Source of the DNA: Bacteroidales bacterium | GTDB taxonomy: Bacteria; Bacteroidota; Bacteroidia; Bacteroidales; F082 | Reading direction: 5' to 3' | DNA: 64,000 bases | NCBI GenBank assembly: GCA_017651645.1 | Contig: JAGCCO010000018.1 | Span: 1-64,000, forward strand | In this document: piece by piece, positions 8,393 to 16,059 of the stretch | How positions within the stretch are numbered: the first letter of the stretch is position 1 | Layout of the letters: every line of letters starts with the position of its first letter | Made by a program: the position numbers and the translations under genes | Notes under the pieces: model-generated | Seen by the model: the letters and a program-made list of their open reading frames with translations, nothing else | Database searches by the model: none | What the model was told of the DNA's origin: nothing

Positions 8393-10030
8393 TTAACTGA
8401 ACTTCGCCACAATGGGGATTAACCTTTCCGATCCGAAAGCACGAGGCGAAACGCGCAGGATGGGCGCCACCTGATGACGCTTGAACTCGTTCCGGTTCAC
8501 CATCTTGATGGTCCGCTCAACCACCGCTTTCTCAAAACCTTGGGCGATGATTTCCTCTGGCGACTTTGAACACTCGATGTATTGGTACAGAATCTGGTCG
8601 AGCAGGCTGTATTCCGGGAGGCTGTCGCTGTCTTTTTGGTCGGGACGCAACTCGGCGGATGGTGCCTTGTCGATAGTATGCCATGGAATGATTTCCTCTT
8701 CTTTGTTGATGAAACGAGCCAGTTCGTAGGCTTCTGATTTATAGACATCACCAATGACCGACAAGCCGCCACACATGTCGCCATAGAGGGTTCCATAGCC
8801 CACCGAGGCCTCCGACTTGTTGCTTGTGTTGAGCAGCACATTGCCGAACTTGTTGCTGAAAGCCATCAAGATGACAGCACGGATACGAGCCTGAAGGTTC
8901 TCTTCGGTGACATCAAAAGGACGACCTTCAAAGAAAGGCTTCAAGGCTGTGTCAAAACTGTCGAAAAGCGGTTTGATGGCAACTGTGTCATAACGCACCC
9001 CTAACTTTTCGGCCAATGCCACGGCATCGCTTACCGAATGGTCGGTGGAGAACTGCGATGGAAGCAATACCACCCGAACGTTTTCAGGCCCGATGGCCTT
9101 GGCGGCAAAATAGGTCACCAAGGCGGAATCCAAACCACCGGATAGACCGACGATGGCGTTTTTGAAACCCATCTTGTGGAAATAGTCGCACACCCCTATC
9201 ACCAACGCATCGTGAATCAAAGACATCTTCTCGGGGATGACCAAGCGGTCTTCGGCGGTGCGGAAAAGATGTAAGGTGTCGGTGTCAACCATCTTGACCG
9301 CTTCCTCAAAGAAGGGTAGGGCAGTGTCGATGTAGCCATTGCTGGCGAAGGCCATCGAACCGCCGTCAAAGATCAGATGCGTCTGCGCTCCAACTTGATT
9401 GACCATCACCAAAGGCAATTCGTGCTTCAACACGGTTTGGCGCAAGACATTGCTGCGGTAGCGTGGCATGGTGTAATCGAATGCCGAGGCTGCCAAAGCA
9501 ACGACCATTTCCGGACTGAGTTTTTTGAGCTCGTCCATCCTGTTTTCCATCAAGATGGGATCATCGCCATGGTTGGCCAAGTCGTCGCCCAAAGTGACCG
9601 CGATGCGATGTCCCGACCATTCCAGCAGGTGCTCTTCATCGTGTGATGGCTCAAAATACTTGCGTTCATCAAACAGGGGGTTGTCGCCGATGAACTTCTT
9701 CTTGAATACCTGACGTTGGTTCTGATACAGGAACACGGCTGCATTGAACAAAGGCTTTTGCCCTTCATTATCGTTACGTATAGGAGCGCCTACCAATACA
9801 GGGATGTCGTGGCACTTCTCGGCGATTTCGTCCAATGCCTTTTGGCATTTTTCGATGAAGTCGTCAAACTCCAGACAGTCGAAAGGGAAATATCCGCAAA
9901 CGGAGAGCTCGGAAAACACCACCAAATCGGCGTCTTCTGCTTTGGCTTGTAAGGCTGCGTCAATGATTTTCTTCGTATTCTGCTCAAAATTGCCAATGCA
10001 ATAGTTGAGCTGGGCTAATGCTATTTTCAT
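8393..10030 (-). CDS. nadE: NAD+ synthetase, glutamine-dependent architecture with altered glutaminase site
   Basis: Final step of NAD synthesis: deamido-NAD is amidated using ATP. The protein has 545 residues. Residues 1 to about 250 are a nitrilase-fold glutaminase domain, and residues about 265-545 are the NAD synthetase domain with the PP-loop SGGLDS at 297-302. In the glutaminase half the catalytic Glu (E41 in FSELSVCGY) and the Lys (K111/112) are present. The segment aligning with the family's ICEDLW motif, however, reads TLGDDL, placing glycine (G148, codon GGC at 9587-9589) where the nucleophilic cysteine should be. I infer that glutamine hydrolysis is lost or relies on another residue and that ammonia is the donor. 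The synthetase half looks intact. Confidence 0.93.
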   Translation of the reverse strand: MKIALAQLNYCIGNFEQNTKKIIDAALQAKAEDADLVVFSELSVCGYFPFDCLEFDDFIEKCQKALDEIAEKCHDIPVLVGAPIRNDNEGQKPLFNAAVFLYQNQRQVFKKKFIGDNPLFDERKYFEPSHDEEHLLEWSGHRIAVTLGDDLANHGDDPILMENRMDELKKLSPEMVVALAASAFDYTMPRYRSNVLRQTVLKHELPLVMVNQVGAQTHLIFDGGSMAFASNGYIDTALPFFEEAVKMVDTDTLHLFRTAEDRLVIPEKMSLIHDALVIGVCDYFHKMGFKNAIVGLSGGLDSALVTYFAAKAIGPENVRVVLLPSQFSTDHSVSDAVALAEKLGVRYDTVAIKPLFDSFDTALKPFFEGRPFDVTEENLQARIRAVILMAFSNKFGNVLLNTSNKSEASVGYGTLYGDMCGGLSVIGDVYKSEAYELARFINKEEEIIPWHTIDKAPSAELRPDQKDSDSLPEYSLLDQILYQYIECSKSPEEIIAQGFEKAVVERTIKMVNRNEFKRHQVAPILRVSPRAFGSERLIPIVAKFS

Positions 10031-10051
10031 TTTGAATTGATTATTATGCCA

Positions 10052-10744
10052 TCAATAAAGGATACCTATCTCAACTCCGATAAAGTTGTTTTGAATCACG
10101 CTGCCCGTCTGCTTTTCCAAAGACCTGACGAGTGCGTTGGAGAAGGCATGGTCGAAAGTCACCTGCGCGAACATACTGACATTCCTGTTGATTTCATATT
10201 CGGCACCCAATCCGAAAATCATCGACAATTGCATCAGACGGTATTGATTGGTGCAGTCAACATATTCATCTCCTTCGGAAGACACCCAATAGAAATCGTA
10301 TTTGTCCTTGGCGTAGTCCTTCAAATTGAAACTCAGTCCGCCGCCGGCCTCCACGTAGGCTTTGAAGGAATCAACGATATCGACATTCAACTTGAGTTTG
10401 AGTGGAATCTCGACGTTGGTGGCTTTCAGCCGACGTTCCACCGAGACGTTGGTCTTTTCAAGGAAATCGTCGACAAACCTATGGTCAGTGAACATATACT
10501 TCATGCGGAAAAGATTCATGTCAACGCCGGTCGAGACAGCGATATGGCTGGAAATGTATTGGTCGTACACCAACCCGGCATTGATGCCCAAGCCTATACC
10601 CTCGTTGTTTGCTGCAGTTGAGCCCGAGCTGGCCCAATTGACAGTCGGCCCCAATTTGATGCCAATCCTTGAGATTTTGGTCTGAGCGTTGGCTCCTAGG
10701 GTAATCACAGCTACTAAACTGATAATCAACAATATTTTTCTCAT
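10052..10744 (-). CDS. Small outer-membrane beta-barrel protein (PorT/OMP_b-brl family)
   Basis: Signal peptide MRKILLIISLVAVITLGANAQ; the start was chosen there because an upstream candidate at 10789 would lie before the promoter. The mature part of about 210 residues has the alternating pattern and glycine/aromatic turns of an eight-stranded barrel (IGIKLGPTVNWAS, LGINAGLVYDQYIS, VEAGGGLSF, FIGVEIGILY). No enzymatic motif is seen. It is homologous in style to the two barrels at 10861 and 11660. It is first in a probable leftward operon with nadE (21 bp gap) and upp; the functional link is not evident. Confidence 0.85.
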   Translation of the reverse strand: MRKILLIISLVAVITLGANAQTKISRIGIKLGPTVNWASSGSTAANNEGIGLGINAGLVYDQYISSHIAVSTGVDMNLFRMKYMFTDHRFVDDFLEKTNVSVERRLKATNVEIPLKLKLNVDIVDSFKAYVEAGGGLSFNLKDYAKDKYDFYWVSSEGDEYVDCTNQYRLMQLSMIFGLGAEYEINRNVSMFAQVTFDHAFSNALVRSLEKQTGSVIQNNFIGVEIGILY

Positions 10745-10764
10745 AATTACAAAATTTAGACCTA

Positions 10765-10772
10765 CAAAAGTA
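10765..10772 (-). promoter_or_regulatory. -7 promoter box (TACTTTTG) for the barrel-nadE-upp operon
   Basis: Minus-strand TACTTTTG lies 20 bp before the ATG at 10744. It is divergent to the box at 10815-10822. Confidence 0.55.
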
Positions 10773-10814
10773 ATTATTTTCGTCGACATTTCCCCAAAAT
10801 TGAAAAATGATTCT

Positions 10815-10822
10815 TACTTTTG
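10815..10822 (+). promoter_or_regulatory. -7 promoter box (TACTTTTG) for the barrel gene at 10861
   Basis: TACTTTTGC lies 38 bp before the ATG. It is the right-hand member of a divergent promoter pair. Confidence 0.55.
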
Positions 10823-10860
10823 CATCAAATATATCCATTAAATCACTAAAACTCATCAAA

Positions 10861-11580
10861 ATGAAAAAGACGTTTTTACTGATTGCAGCCCTGCTCATGA
10901 TGGGTAGCGCAGCATTCGCAGGTGGCGGCTTCGACATCGCCATCGGCCCGAAAATCGGTTACCAGACCGCAAAGCTTTCCTATCAGAAAGCCGACATCAA
11001 GTCAAGCTTCTCCAATCACTTCACCGCGGGTCTTTTTGGCCGCGTGACCGTTGGACGGATCTATGTACAGCCCGAAGTGCTGTATTTCAAGACCTCCAAT
11101 GTCTTTGACGGACATGTCACCGGCGTGGAAAGCGATAATCTGTTCAACCTTCCTACGGGCGCCAATGTCAACCTCACCTTGAACCAGATGAACCTTCAGG
11201 TTCCGGTTTTGATTGGCGTCAATGTCATCGACCTTGACCTCATCACTTTGCGTGCCCAAGTGGGTCCTACCGCTAACTTTGTCCTGAAGTCACAGACTTT
11301 GTATGACAAGACTTATACCCTTAATGGTCAAGAGGCCGAAATAGAAAACACCACCACGGATCAGAACTTTGAGCCTAAGAACATCTCTTGGGGTCTTCAA
11401 GCCGGCCTCGGCATTGATGTGCTGAAACGTTTCACGCTCGATGTCAACTACAACTTCGGTTTGAGCAAAGTGTTCGAGAAGCTGAACGATACCCAACTTG
11501 GCGAGACCTTCGATTTCAGCAACATTGACAACACCAAACAAAGCATGTTTATGGTGACCTTGGGTATTAAATTCCTCTAA
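10861..11580 (+). CDS. Outer-membrane beta-barrel protein
   Basis: The ATG at 10861 gives the signal peptide MKKTFLLIAALLMMGSAAFA. The 239-residue product has barrel-type strands: FDIAIGPKIGYQTAKL, LFGRVTVGRIYVQPEVLYF, WGLQAGLGIDVLKRFTLDVN and a final FMVTLGIKFL. It belongs to the PorT-like porin group (outer-membrane protein beta-barrel domain). Ligand and role are unknown. It stands alone between its own promoter box and the strong hairpin at 11604-11638. Confidence 0.85.
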   Translation: MKKTFLLIAALLMMGSAAFAGGGFDIAIGPKIGYQTAKLSYQKADIKSSFSNHFTAGLFGRVTVGRIYVQPEVLYFKTSNVFDGHVTGVESDNLFNLPTGANVNLTLNQMNLQVPVLIGVNVIDLDLITLRAQVGPTANFVLKSQTLYDKTYTLNGQEAEIENTTTDQNFEPKNISWGLQAGLGIDVLKRFTLDVNYNFGLSKVFEKLNDTQLGETFDFSNIDNTKQSMFMVTLGIKFL

Positions 11581-11603
11581 TTTACCCTGTTTATAACAAA
11601 AAT

Positions 11604-11638
11604 AAAGAGAGCGACCTCAATGAAAGGTCGCTCTCTTT
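11604..11638. terminator. Strong bidirectional terminator hairpin
   Basis: A perfect 13-bp stem (AAAGAGAGCGACC / GGTCGCTCTCTTT) with a 9-base loop, with A-run and T-run ends, lies between two convergent barrel genes and can end both. Confidence 0.85.
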
Positions 11639-11659
11639 GTGTCTAGGAATAAGGGTGGT

Positions 11660-12385
11660 TTAGAAGAGGACACCCACTTCAACACCGATACGGTTCTGAA
11701 GAACGTTCAGCTTGGTCTCGCGTTCACCAAGATCCTTGTCACCATTATAGAACTTGTAATGGTTAGGAGTGATGGAGTTGATGTTGTTGATGAAGTCGTG
11801 CGAGAAATAAACACCAGCAAAGACGCGGGTGGATTGGTCGATGGCATACTGGGCACCAGCGCCAATCTTCAAGGAAGCGCGGAGGTTGCTGAATTCCTTG
11901 TTGGTGGCGGCATAAGCGTCAGCATTGTCATCCAGAACCTTTACTTTTTGGGCATAGCCGAGACCGGCACCGACTTGAACAAAAGCGCGAAGCGGGAGAT
12001 TACCCAGTTCATTGGTCATCATCTTCAGCATCAACGGAACCTCATAGATAGTGGCCTTGTACTTTCTGTCAACATTATACTTCTCGATAAAGGTGACCGA
12101 ATCTTCTCCCATTGCAAAACGTGCATTCTCAAAGCTGTAGTGACCACGGTTCATGTTCACATTGACGCCAGTGACAATAGCATAGTTGTCAGCGAAATAG
12201 TACTCAGCAACGACACCAACGCCGAAACCTGTTCTTAGGCCTTCGTTTTTGGCGCCACCTGTTGTTGAACCAGTCCAGTCAAAGCCAGGACCCAATTTGA
12301 AACCAAAGGCAAAACCATTGTTCTGTGCTGACACGGTCAGCGACATGGCCAACATAAGGCCGACAAATAATAAACTTTTCTTCAT
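11660..12385 (-). CDS. Outer-membrane beta-barrel protein
   Basis: Signal peptide MKKSLLFVGLMLAMSLTVSAQ, then about 220 residues with barrel strands (FAFGFKLGPGFDWTG, TGFGVGVVAEYYFADNY, AFVQVGAGLGYAQ, KIGAGAQYAIDQSTRVF) and the ending GVEVGVLF. Its ending and overall pattern resemble the protein encoded at 10052-10744 (GVEIGILY), suggesting an old duplication. No enzymatic motif. Monocistronic, with its own promoter box 32 bp upstream and the shared terminator downstream. Confidence 0.85.
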   Translation of the reverse strand: MKKSLLFVGLMLAMSLTVSAQNNGFAFGFKLGPGFDWTGSTTGGAKNEGLRTGFGVGVVAEYYFADNYAIVTGVNVNMNRGHYSFENARFAMGEDSVTFIEKYNVDRKYKATIYEVPLMLKMMTNELGNLPLRAFVQVGAGLGYAQKVKVLDDNADAYAATNKEFSNLRASLKIGAGAQYAIDQSTRVFAGVYFSHDFINNINSITPNHYKFYNGDKDLGERETKLNVLQNRIGVEVGVLF

Positions 12386-12416
12386 TTGATTATAGATTTA
12401 GGTTAATATTTGGGGA

Positions 12417-12424
12417 CAAAAGTA
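12417..12424 (-). promoter_or_regulatory. -7 promoter box (TACTTTTG) for the barrel gene at 11660
   Basis: Minus-strand TACTTTTG, divergent to the box at 12465-12472. Confidence 0.55.
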
Positions 12425-12464
12425 GTCTTTTTTTTCATAACAACACCAAATCATCGAAATTTTC

Positions 12465-12472
12465 TAACTTTG
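12465..12472 (+). promoter_or_regulatory. -7 promoter box (TAACTTTG) for pepP
   Basis: TAACTTTG lies 28 bp before the ATG at 12501. It rules out the TTG at 12477 as the likely start, since transcription would begin at about that point. Confidence 0.55.
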
Positions 12473-12500
12473 TAGCTTGAAAATCGATGAATGCATCATT

Positions 12501-13796
12501 ATGAATACGCAAATTTCCAACAAGCTTTTTATTAGAAACAGAGCCAACTTTGCGGCGCAACTGCCGTCAAAGTGTGTGGCCGTCTTCACCGCCAACGAAG
12601 CCATGCCGCGCAACGGAGATGAGTTCTATCCCTTCCGCCAGCAGTCTGACTTTTTCTATCTCACAGGCATCAATGAAGAGAATGCCTACCTCATCATCGC
12701 ACCTGACTATCCTGACGAGACGATGCACGAAGTTCTTTTCATCGAGCCGTACGACGAGGTGAAAGCCACTTGGCAGGGTGAGATGCTCGACTCCAAACAA
12801 GCCTCTGAGCTCTCGGGTATCAAGACTGTGAAAGGCAGCGGCGCTTTCTGGATGACCTTGAACGACATCGTTTTTTCGGGCTATGGTGATACCATCTTCC
12901 TGAACAGCTACGAATACCCAAAATACGAATGCGCTGTGGAGACGATTCAAAAGCGCTTTGTACAGCAAGTCCAAGCAAAATATCCGATGCACAACTACGG
13001 CCGCACAGCCCCGATTCTCAATGCCTTGCGCATGAAGAAATCGGAGGAGGAAATTGCCATCACGCAACAAGCTTGCAACATCACAGCGAAAGCCTTCCGC
13101 CGCTGTCTTGAGACTGTCAAGCCTGGCATGTATGAATACGAGGTGCAGGCCGAAATTGAATATATCTTCAAACAAAACAATGCCACCGGTCATGCCTACG
13201 CGCCCATCATCGCGGGTGGCAAGAATGGCTGTTGCCTACATTACTCCAAGAACCAGAGCCTGCTCAACGATGGCGACCTCCTGCTTTTCGACATCGGCTG
13301 TGAATTGAAAAACTATTCTTCTGACTTGAGCCGTACCATACCTATTAATGGGAAGTTCACGCCACGACAAGCCGATTGCTACAATGCTGTCCTCCGCGTG
13401 ATGAAGGAAATCACGAAGCTTTACCGTCCAGGCGGCACCATCAACGAAATCAATGAGACTACACACCGCCTGATGGAGCAGGAAATGATCAAACTCGGAC
13501 TGTTCACTGCCGAAGACGTGAAGAATCAAGACCCCAACAAGCCTTTGGAGCGCAAATACCTCATGCACGGCATGTCGCACCATATCGGCCTCGATGTGCA
13601 CGACAGCATCGACAAGTTCAAACCTTTTGAACCTGGAATGATACTCACCTGCGAGCCTGGCATCTACATCCGCGAAGAAGGCATTGGCATCCGTATCGAG
13701 AACGACCTGCTCATCACCGAGGACGAGCCCATCAATTTGTTTGAAGGCCTGCCCCCGGAAATCGAAGAGATAGAGGAAGCGATGTTGAAAAAATAA
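12501..13796 (+). CDS. pepP: Xaa-Pro aminopeptidase (M24B)
   Basis: Cytosolic di-manganese aminopeptidase releasing N-terminal residues before proline. The N-terminal creatinase-like domain (about residues 5-150, including the FRQQSDFFYLTGINEENAYL block) is followed by the pita-bread catalytic domain. Metal ligands are visible in LLFDIGCE (Asp), SSDLSRT (Asp), HHIGLDVHD (His), LTCEPGIYI (Glu) and IRIENDLLI (Glu). Its length of 431 residues is typical of aminopeptidase P. A second, more divergent M24 gene follows 0.8 kb downstream, with a toxin-antitoxin pair inserted between them. Confidence 0.92.
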   Translation: MNTQISNKLFIRNRANFAAQLPSKCVAVFTANEAMPRNGDEFYPFRQQSDFFYLTGINEENAYLIIAPDYPDETMHEVLFIEPYDEVKATWQGEMLDSKQASELSGIKTVKGSGAFWMTLNDIVFSGYGDTIFLNSYEYPKYECAVETIQKRFVQQVQAKYPMHNYGRTAPILNALRMKKSEEEIAITQQACNITAKAFRRCLETVKPGMYEYEVQAEIEYIFKQNNATGHAYAPIIAGGKNGCCLHYSKNQSLLNDGDLLLFDIGCELKNYSSDLSRTIPINGKFTPRQADCYNAVLRVMKEITKLYRPGGTINEINETTHRLMEQEMIKLGLFTAEDVKNQDPNKPLERKYLMHGMSHHIGLDVHDSIDKFKPFEPGMILTCEPGIYIREEGIGIRIENDLLITEDEPINLFEGLPPEIEEIEEAMLKK

Positions 13797-13800
13797 AATC

Positions 13801-13817
13801 TTCACTATTTTAGTGAA
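13801..13817. promoter_or_regulatory. Palindromic operator candidate of the first higBA pair
   Basis: Perfect 7-bp inverted repeat TTCACTA-TTT-TAGTGAA located 18 bp upstream of the -7 box, where the -33 element should be. HigA-type antitoxins usually bind such palindromes to repress their own operon, so I infer the HigA site. It is different in sequence from the palindrome before the second higBA pair. Confidence 0.55.
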
Positions 13818-13834
13818 TATTCGGAAATTGTTTG

Positions 13835-13842
13835 TATTTTTG
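13835..13842 (+). promoter_or_regulatory. -7 promoter box (TATTTTTG) of the first higBA pair
   Basis: TATTTTTGCAG lies 14 bp before the toxin ATG, so the leader would be only about 10 nt. Confidence 0.55.
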
Positions 13843-13856
13843 CAGTCAATAAAGCT

Positions 13857-14168
13857 ATGGAAATCAAATTCGATAAGGAGTATTTGGAAGAGCTGTATGA
13901 GCAGGGACGAACAAAAAGCAAGAAGTACCGATTCCAGCCACAGGTCATTAAAAAGTATCAGAAAAGAATCGATACACTTGCCGGTGTGACAAAGATTGAG
14001 GAATTGTTTACACTTAATTCGCTGAATTTTGAAGCGTTAGAAAGTTCAGGCAACTATTCAATCCGTATTGACTATCATTATAGGCTTGAATTTCAAGTCA
14101 GCAATTCAGACTCGGAACCGATTGTTACCATTTGCTTGATCACAGACATCACCAACCACTATCAATAG
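13857..14168 (+). CDS. higB: HigB-like (RelE superfamily) toxin
   Basis: A 103-residue protein of the RelE/HigB fold, expected to be a ribosome-dependent mRNA endonuclease. Supporting features are the N-terminal FDKEYLEELYEQGRTKSKKYRFQPQ (a basic helix), the core ESSGNYSIRIDYHYRLEF with the typical R-I-x-x-x-Y-R-L pattern, and the end ITDITNHYQ. It precedes its antitoxin, the usual HigBA order. A clear homologue is at 46849-47166, sharing the FDKEYLEELY start and NHYQ end. Its stop codon overlaps the Shine-Dalgarno sequence of higA, pointing to coupled translation. Confidence 0.85.
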   Translation: MEIKFDKEYLEELYEQGRTKSKKYRFQPQVIKKYQKRIDTLAGVTKIEELFTLNSLNFEALESSGNYSIRIDYHYRLEFQVSNSDSEPIVTICLITDITNHYQ

Positions 14169-14180
14169 GAGGCTAAAACA

Positions 14181-14486
14181 ATGAACAACAAACGAATACC
14201 GACCCATCCAGGGGATGTAATCAAAGAAGAATTGGAATACAGAGGCATTTCACAAAAAAAGTTCTCTGAACTGACGGGGGTTTCATATACCATGCTCAAT
14301 GAAATACTAAACGGCAAACGACCCGTAACGAGCGATTTTGCTCTTATTGTAGAGGCAGCTTTGGGTATCAGTCCACAGCTTTTGATTAATATGCAAGCCC
14401 GCTACAATATGGCTGTGGCCATGAACCAAACCACATTTTTGACTCGCCTCGACCACATCAGAAAAGCTTGTGCGGCGGTGTTTTAA
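14181..14486 (+). CDS. higA: HigA-like HTH antitoxin
   Basis: A 101-residue XRE-type protein that should neutralise the adjacent toxin and repress the operon. The helix-turn-helix covers about residues 10-62 (PTHPGDVIKEELEYRGISQK, KFSELTGVSYTMLNEILNGK) and belongs to the HigA/VapI subgroup marked by the HPGDVI opening. A strong AGGAGG at 14167-14172 overlaps the toxin's TAG stop, 8 bases before the ATG. This is unusually good for Bacteroidota, where such sites are rare, and suggests that antitoxin is made in excess of toxin. Confidence 0.88.
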   Translation: MNNKRIPTHPGDVIKEELEYRGISQKKFSELTGVSYTMLNEILNGKRPVTSDFALIVEAALGISPQLLINMQARYNMAVAMNQTTFLTRLDHIRKACAAVF

Positions 14487-14489
14487 TTC

Positions 14490-14511
14490 GGTTGCCACGA
14501 TGTAACAGCCC
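14490..14511. repeat. Intergenic palindrome, family C (copy 1)
   Basis: An imperfect inverted repeat with arms GGTTGCCAC and TAACAGCC. It shares the pattern GGYTGCCAC-NN-TGTRACAGCC with the copy at 52660-52680. Both lie directly after a stop codon and are followed by A-rich direct repeats. Confidence 0.6.
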
Positions 14512-14582
14512 TACAAACCAACAATTAAACGATTAAACAATCAACAAATCGAAGATTCAACGAAGTTAATTCAACAATAATT

Positions 14583-16004
14583 ATGTTTACAAAAGACGTT
14601 TACAGTGGCCGTCGCGCCACATTGAAAAAGATGATCTCAAAGGGCATTGCCTTCTTCCCGGCCAACAACGAAGCGCCCTTCAACTATCCCGACAACACCT
14701 ACATCTACCGTCAGGACAGCAACTTCTCCTATTTCTTCGGCCTCAAGCATCCCGATTTGGTCGGCGTCATCGACTTTGAAAGCGGCGAGGAGATTCTCTT
14801 CGGCGTGGATGTCACCATCGATGACGTGATCTGGTGCGGTCCGCTGCCTTCACTGAAGGAACAAGGTGATAGCATTGGGATTACCGACTGCCGCGACTTC
14901 AACCGCTTCGGCGAGTACCTTCAGCAAGCCATTGCCAAAGGTCGTCAAATCCATATTTTGCCCACCTATCGCGCTGATACTAAAATCCAATGCGCGGAAT
15001 GGCTGAATTGTCATATTAATAAGGTGTCGGAGTATGTCAGCCTTGAACTCATCAAGGCCGTCATCGCCATGCGTGAGGTTAAGAGTGCGCTCGAAATCGC
15101 CGAGATGGAACGTGCCGCCAACACCGCCTATTACATGCACACCACCGCCATGAAGATGTGTAAACCCGGTATGGTTGAACAAGAAATCGCCGGTGTGGTT
15201 GAAGGTCTCTCATTGTCGGGCGGCGGCCCCGTGTCGTTCCCCGTCATCCTTAGTGTGGATGGTCAGACGCTGCACAACCATGGTCACCACAATGTGCTGA
15301 AGGAAGGCCGCATGATGGTCTGTGATGCCGGCGCCGAGACGGAGAACTACTATGCCTCCGATTTCACGCGTACCACCCCCGTGGGTGGTGTGTTCAACCA
15401 GCGCCAGCGTGAGATTTACGAGATCGTGCTCGCCGCCAACCAGGCTGTGGCTGCCAACACACGTCCCTATATGCCCTATATGGTGATGCACACCTTGGCC
15501 TGCCGTACCCTCATTGAGGGCTTGAAAGGCGTCGGACTGATGAAAGGCGACACCGAAGAGGCTCTGATGAACGGCGCCCATTGGCTCTTTATGCCTCACG
15601 GCCTCGGCCACATGCTCGGCATGGATGTGCACGACATGGAAGGCTTGGGAGAGACTTACGTGGGCTACGACGACATCACGCCACGTTCCACCAAGTTAGG
15701 CTTTAGCGGCCTGCGCTGTGGCAAGACCTTGAAACCGGGCTTCGTGGTCACCGACGAACCAGGCATTTACTTCATCCCGACCCTCATTGATATGTGGAAG
15801 GCCGAAGGCAAAATGAAGGATTTCATCAATTATGATAAGTTGGAGACCTATAAGGACTTCGGTGGCATCCGCATTGAGGATGACCTGCTCATCACCGAAG
15901 ACGGCTGCCGTATCCTTGGAAGACCTATTCCAAAGACCGTAGAAGAGGTCGAAGACATGTGCGCCCAAGGTCGCGAATGGATCAAAATGACCGCGATGTA
16001 TTAA
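14583..16004 (+). CDS. M24 family aminopeptidase (Xaa-Pro aminopeptidase-like)
   Basis: A 473-residue paralogue of the upstream pepP. The N-terminal creatinase-like domain includes DSNFSYFFGLKHPDLVGVID. Catalytic metal ligands can be traced in VCDAGAETENYYASDFTRT (two Asp), PHGLGHMLGMDVHD (His), VTDEPGIYFIP (Glu) and IRIEDDLLITEDG (Glu). The central GVVEGLSLSGGGPVSFPVILSV stretch and the longer C-terminal half differ from the first copy, so substrate preference is probably different. The ATG at 14583 gives a good N-terminus. No promoter box is visible upstream, and read-through from higBA is possible. A strong terminator follows. Confidence 0.88.
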   Translation: MFTKDVYSGRRATLKKMISKGIAFFPANNEAPFNYPDNTYIYRQDSNFSYFFGLKHPDLVGVIDFESGEEILFGVDVTIDDVIWCGPLPSLKEQGDSIGITDCRDFNRFGEYLQQAIAKGRQIHILPTYRADTKIQCAEWLNCHINKVSEYVSLELIKAVIAMREVKSALEIAEMERAANTAYYMHTTAMKMCKPGMVEQEIAGVVEGLSLSGGGPVSFPVILSVDGQTLHNHGHHNVLKEGRMMVCDAGAETENYYASDFTRTTPVGGVFNQRQREIYEIVLAANQAVAANTRPYMPYMVMHTLACRTLIEGLKGVGLMKGDTEEALMNGAHWLFMPHGLGHMLGMDVHDMEGLGETYVGYDDITPRSTKLGFSGLRCGKTLKPGFVVTDEPGIYFIPTLIDMWKAEGKMKDFINYDKLETYKDFGGIRIEDDLLITEDGCRILGRPIPKTVEEVEDMCAQGREWIKMTAMY

Positions 16005-16024
16005 TCTATTTCCGGCATGGCATG

Positions 16025-16055
16025 AAAAAAGCGAGGTTTTTTACCTCGCTTTTTT
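16025..16055. terminator. Bidirectional terminator hairpin
   Basis: A 13-bp stem, AAAAAAGCGAGGT / ACCTCGCTTTTTT, with a 5-base loop, lies between the convergent M24 and TonB-receptor genes. Confidence 0.85.
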
Positions 16056-16059
16056 CGTT

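Noticed and set aside
13801..13817. Inverted repeat read as the pepP terminator
   Set aside because: It lacks a following T-run and is A/T-rich with a 3-base loop; its position at the higBA -33 region fits an operator better.
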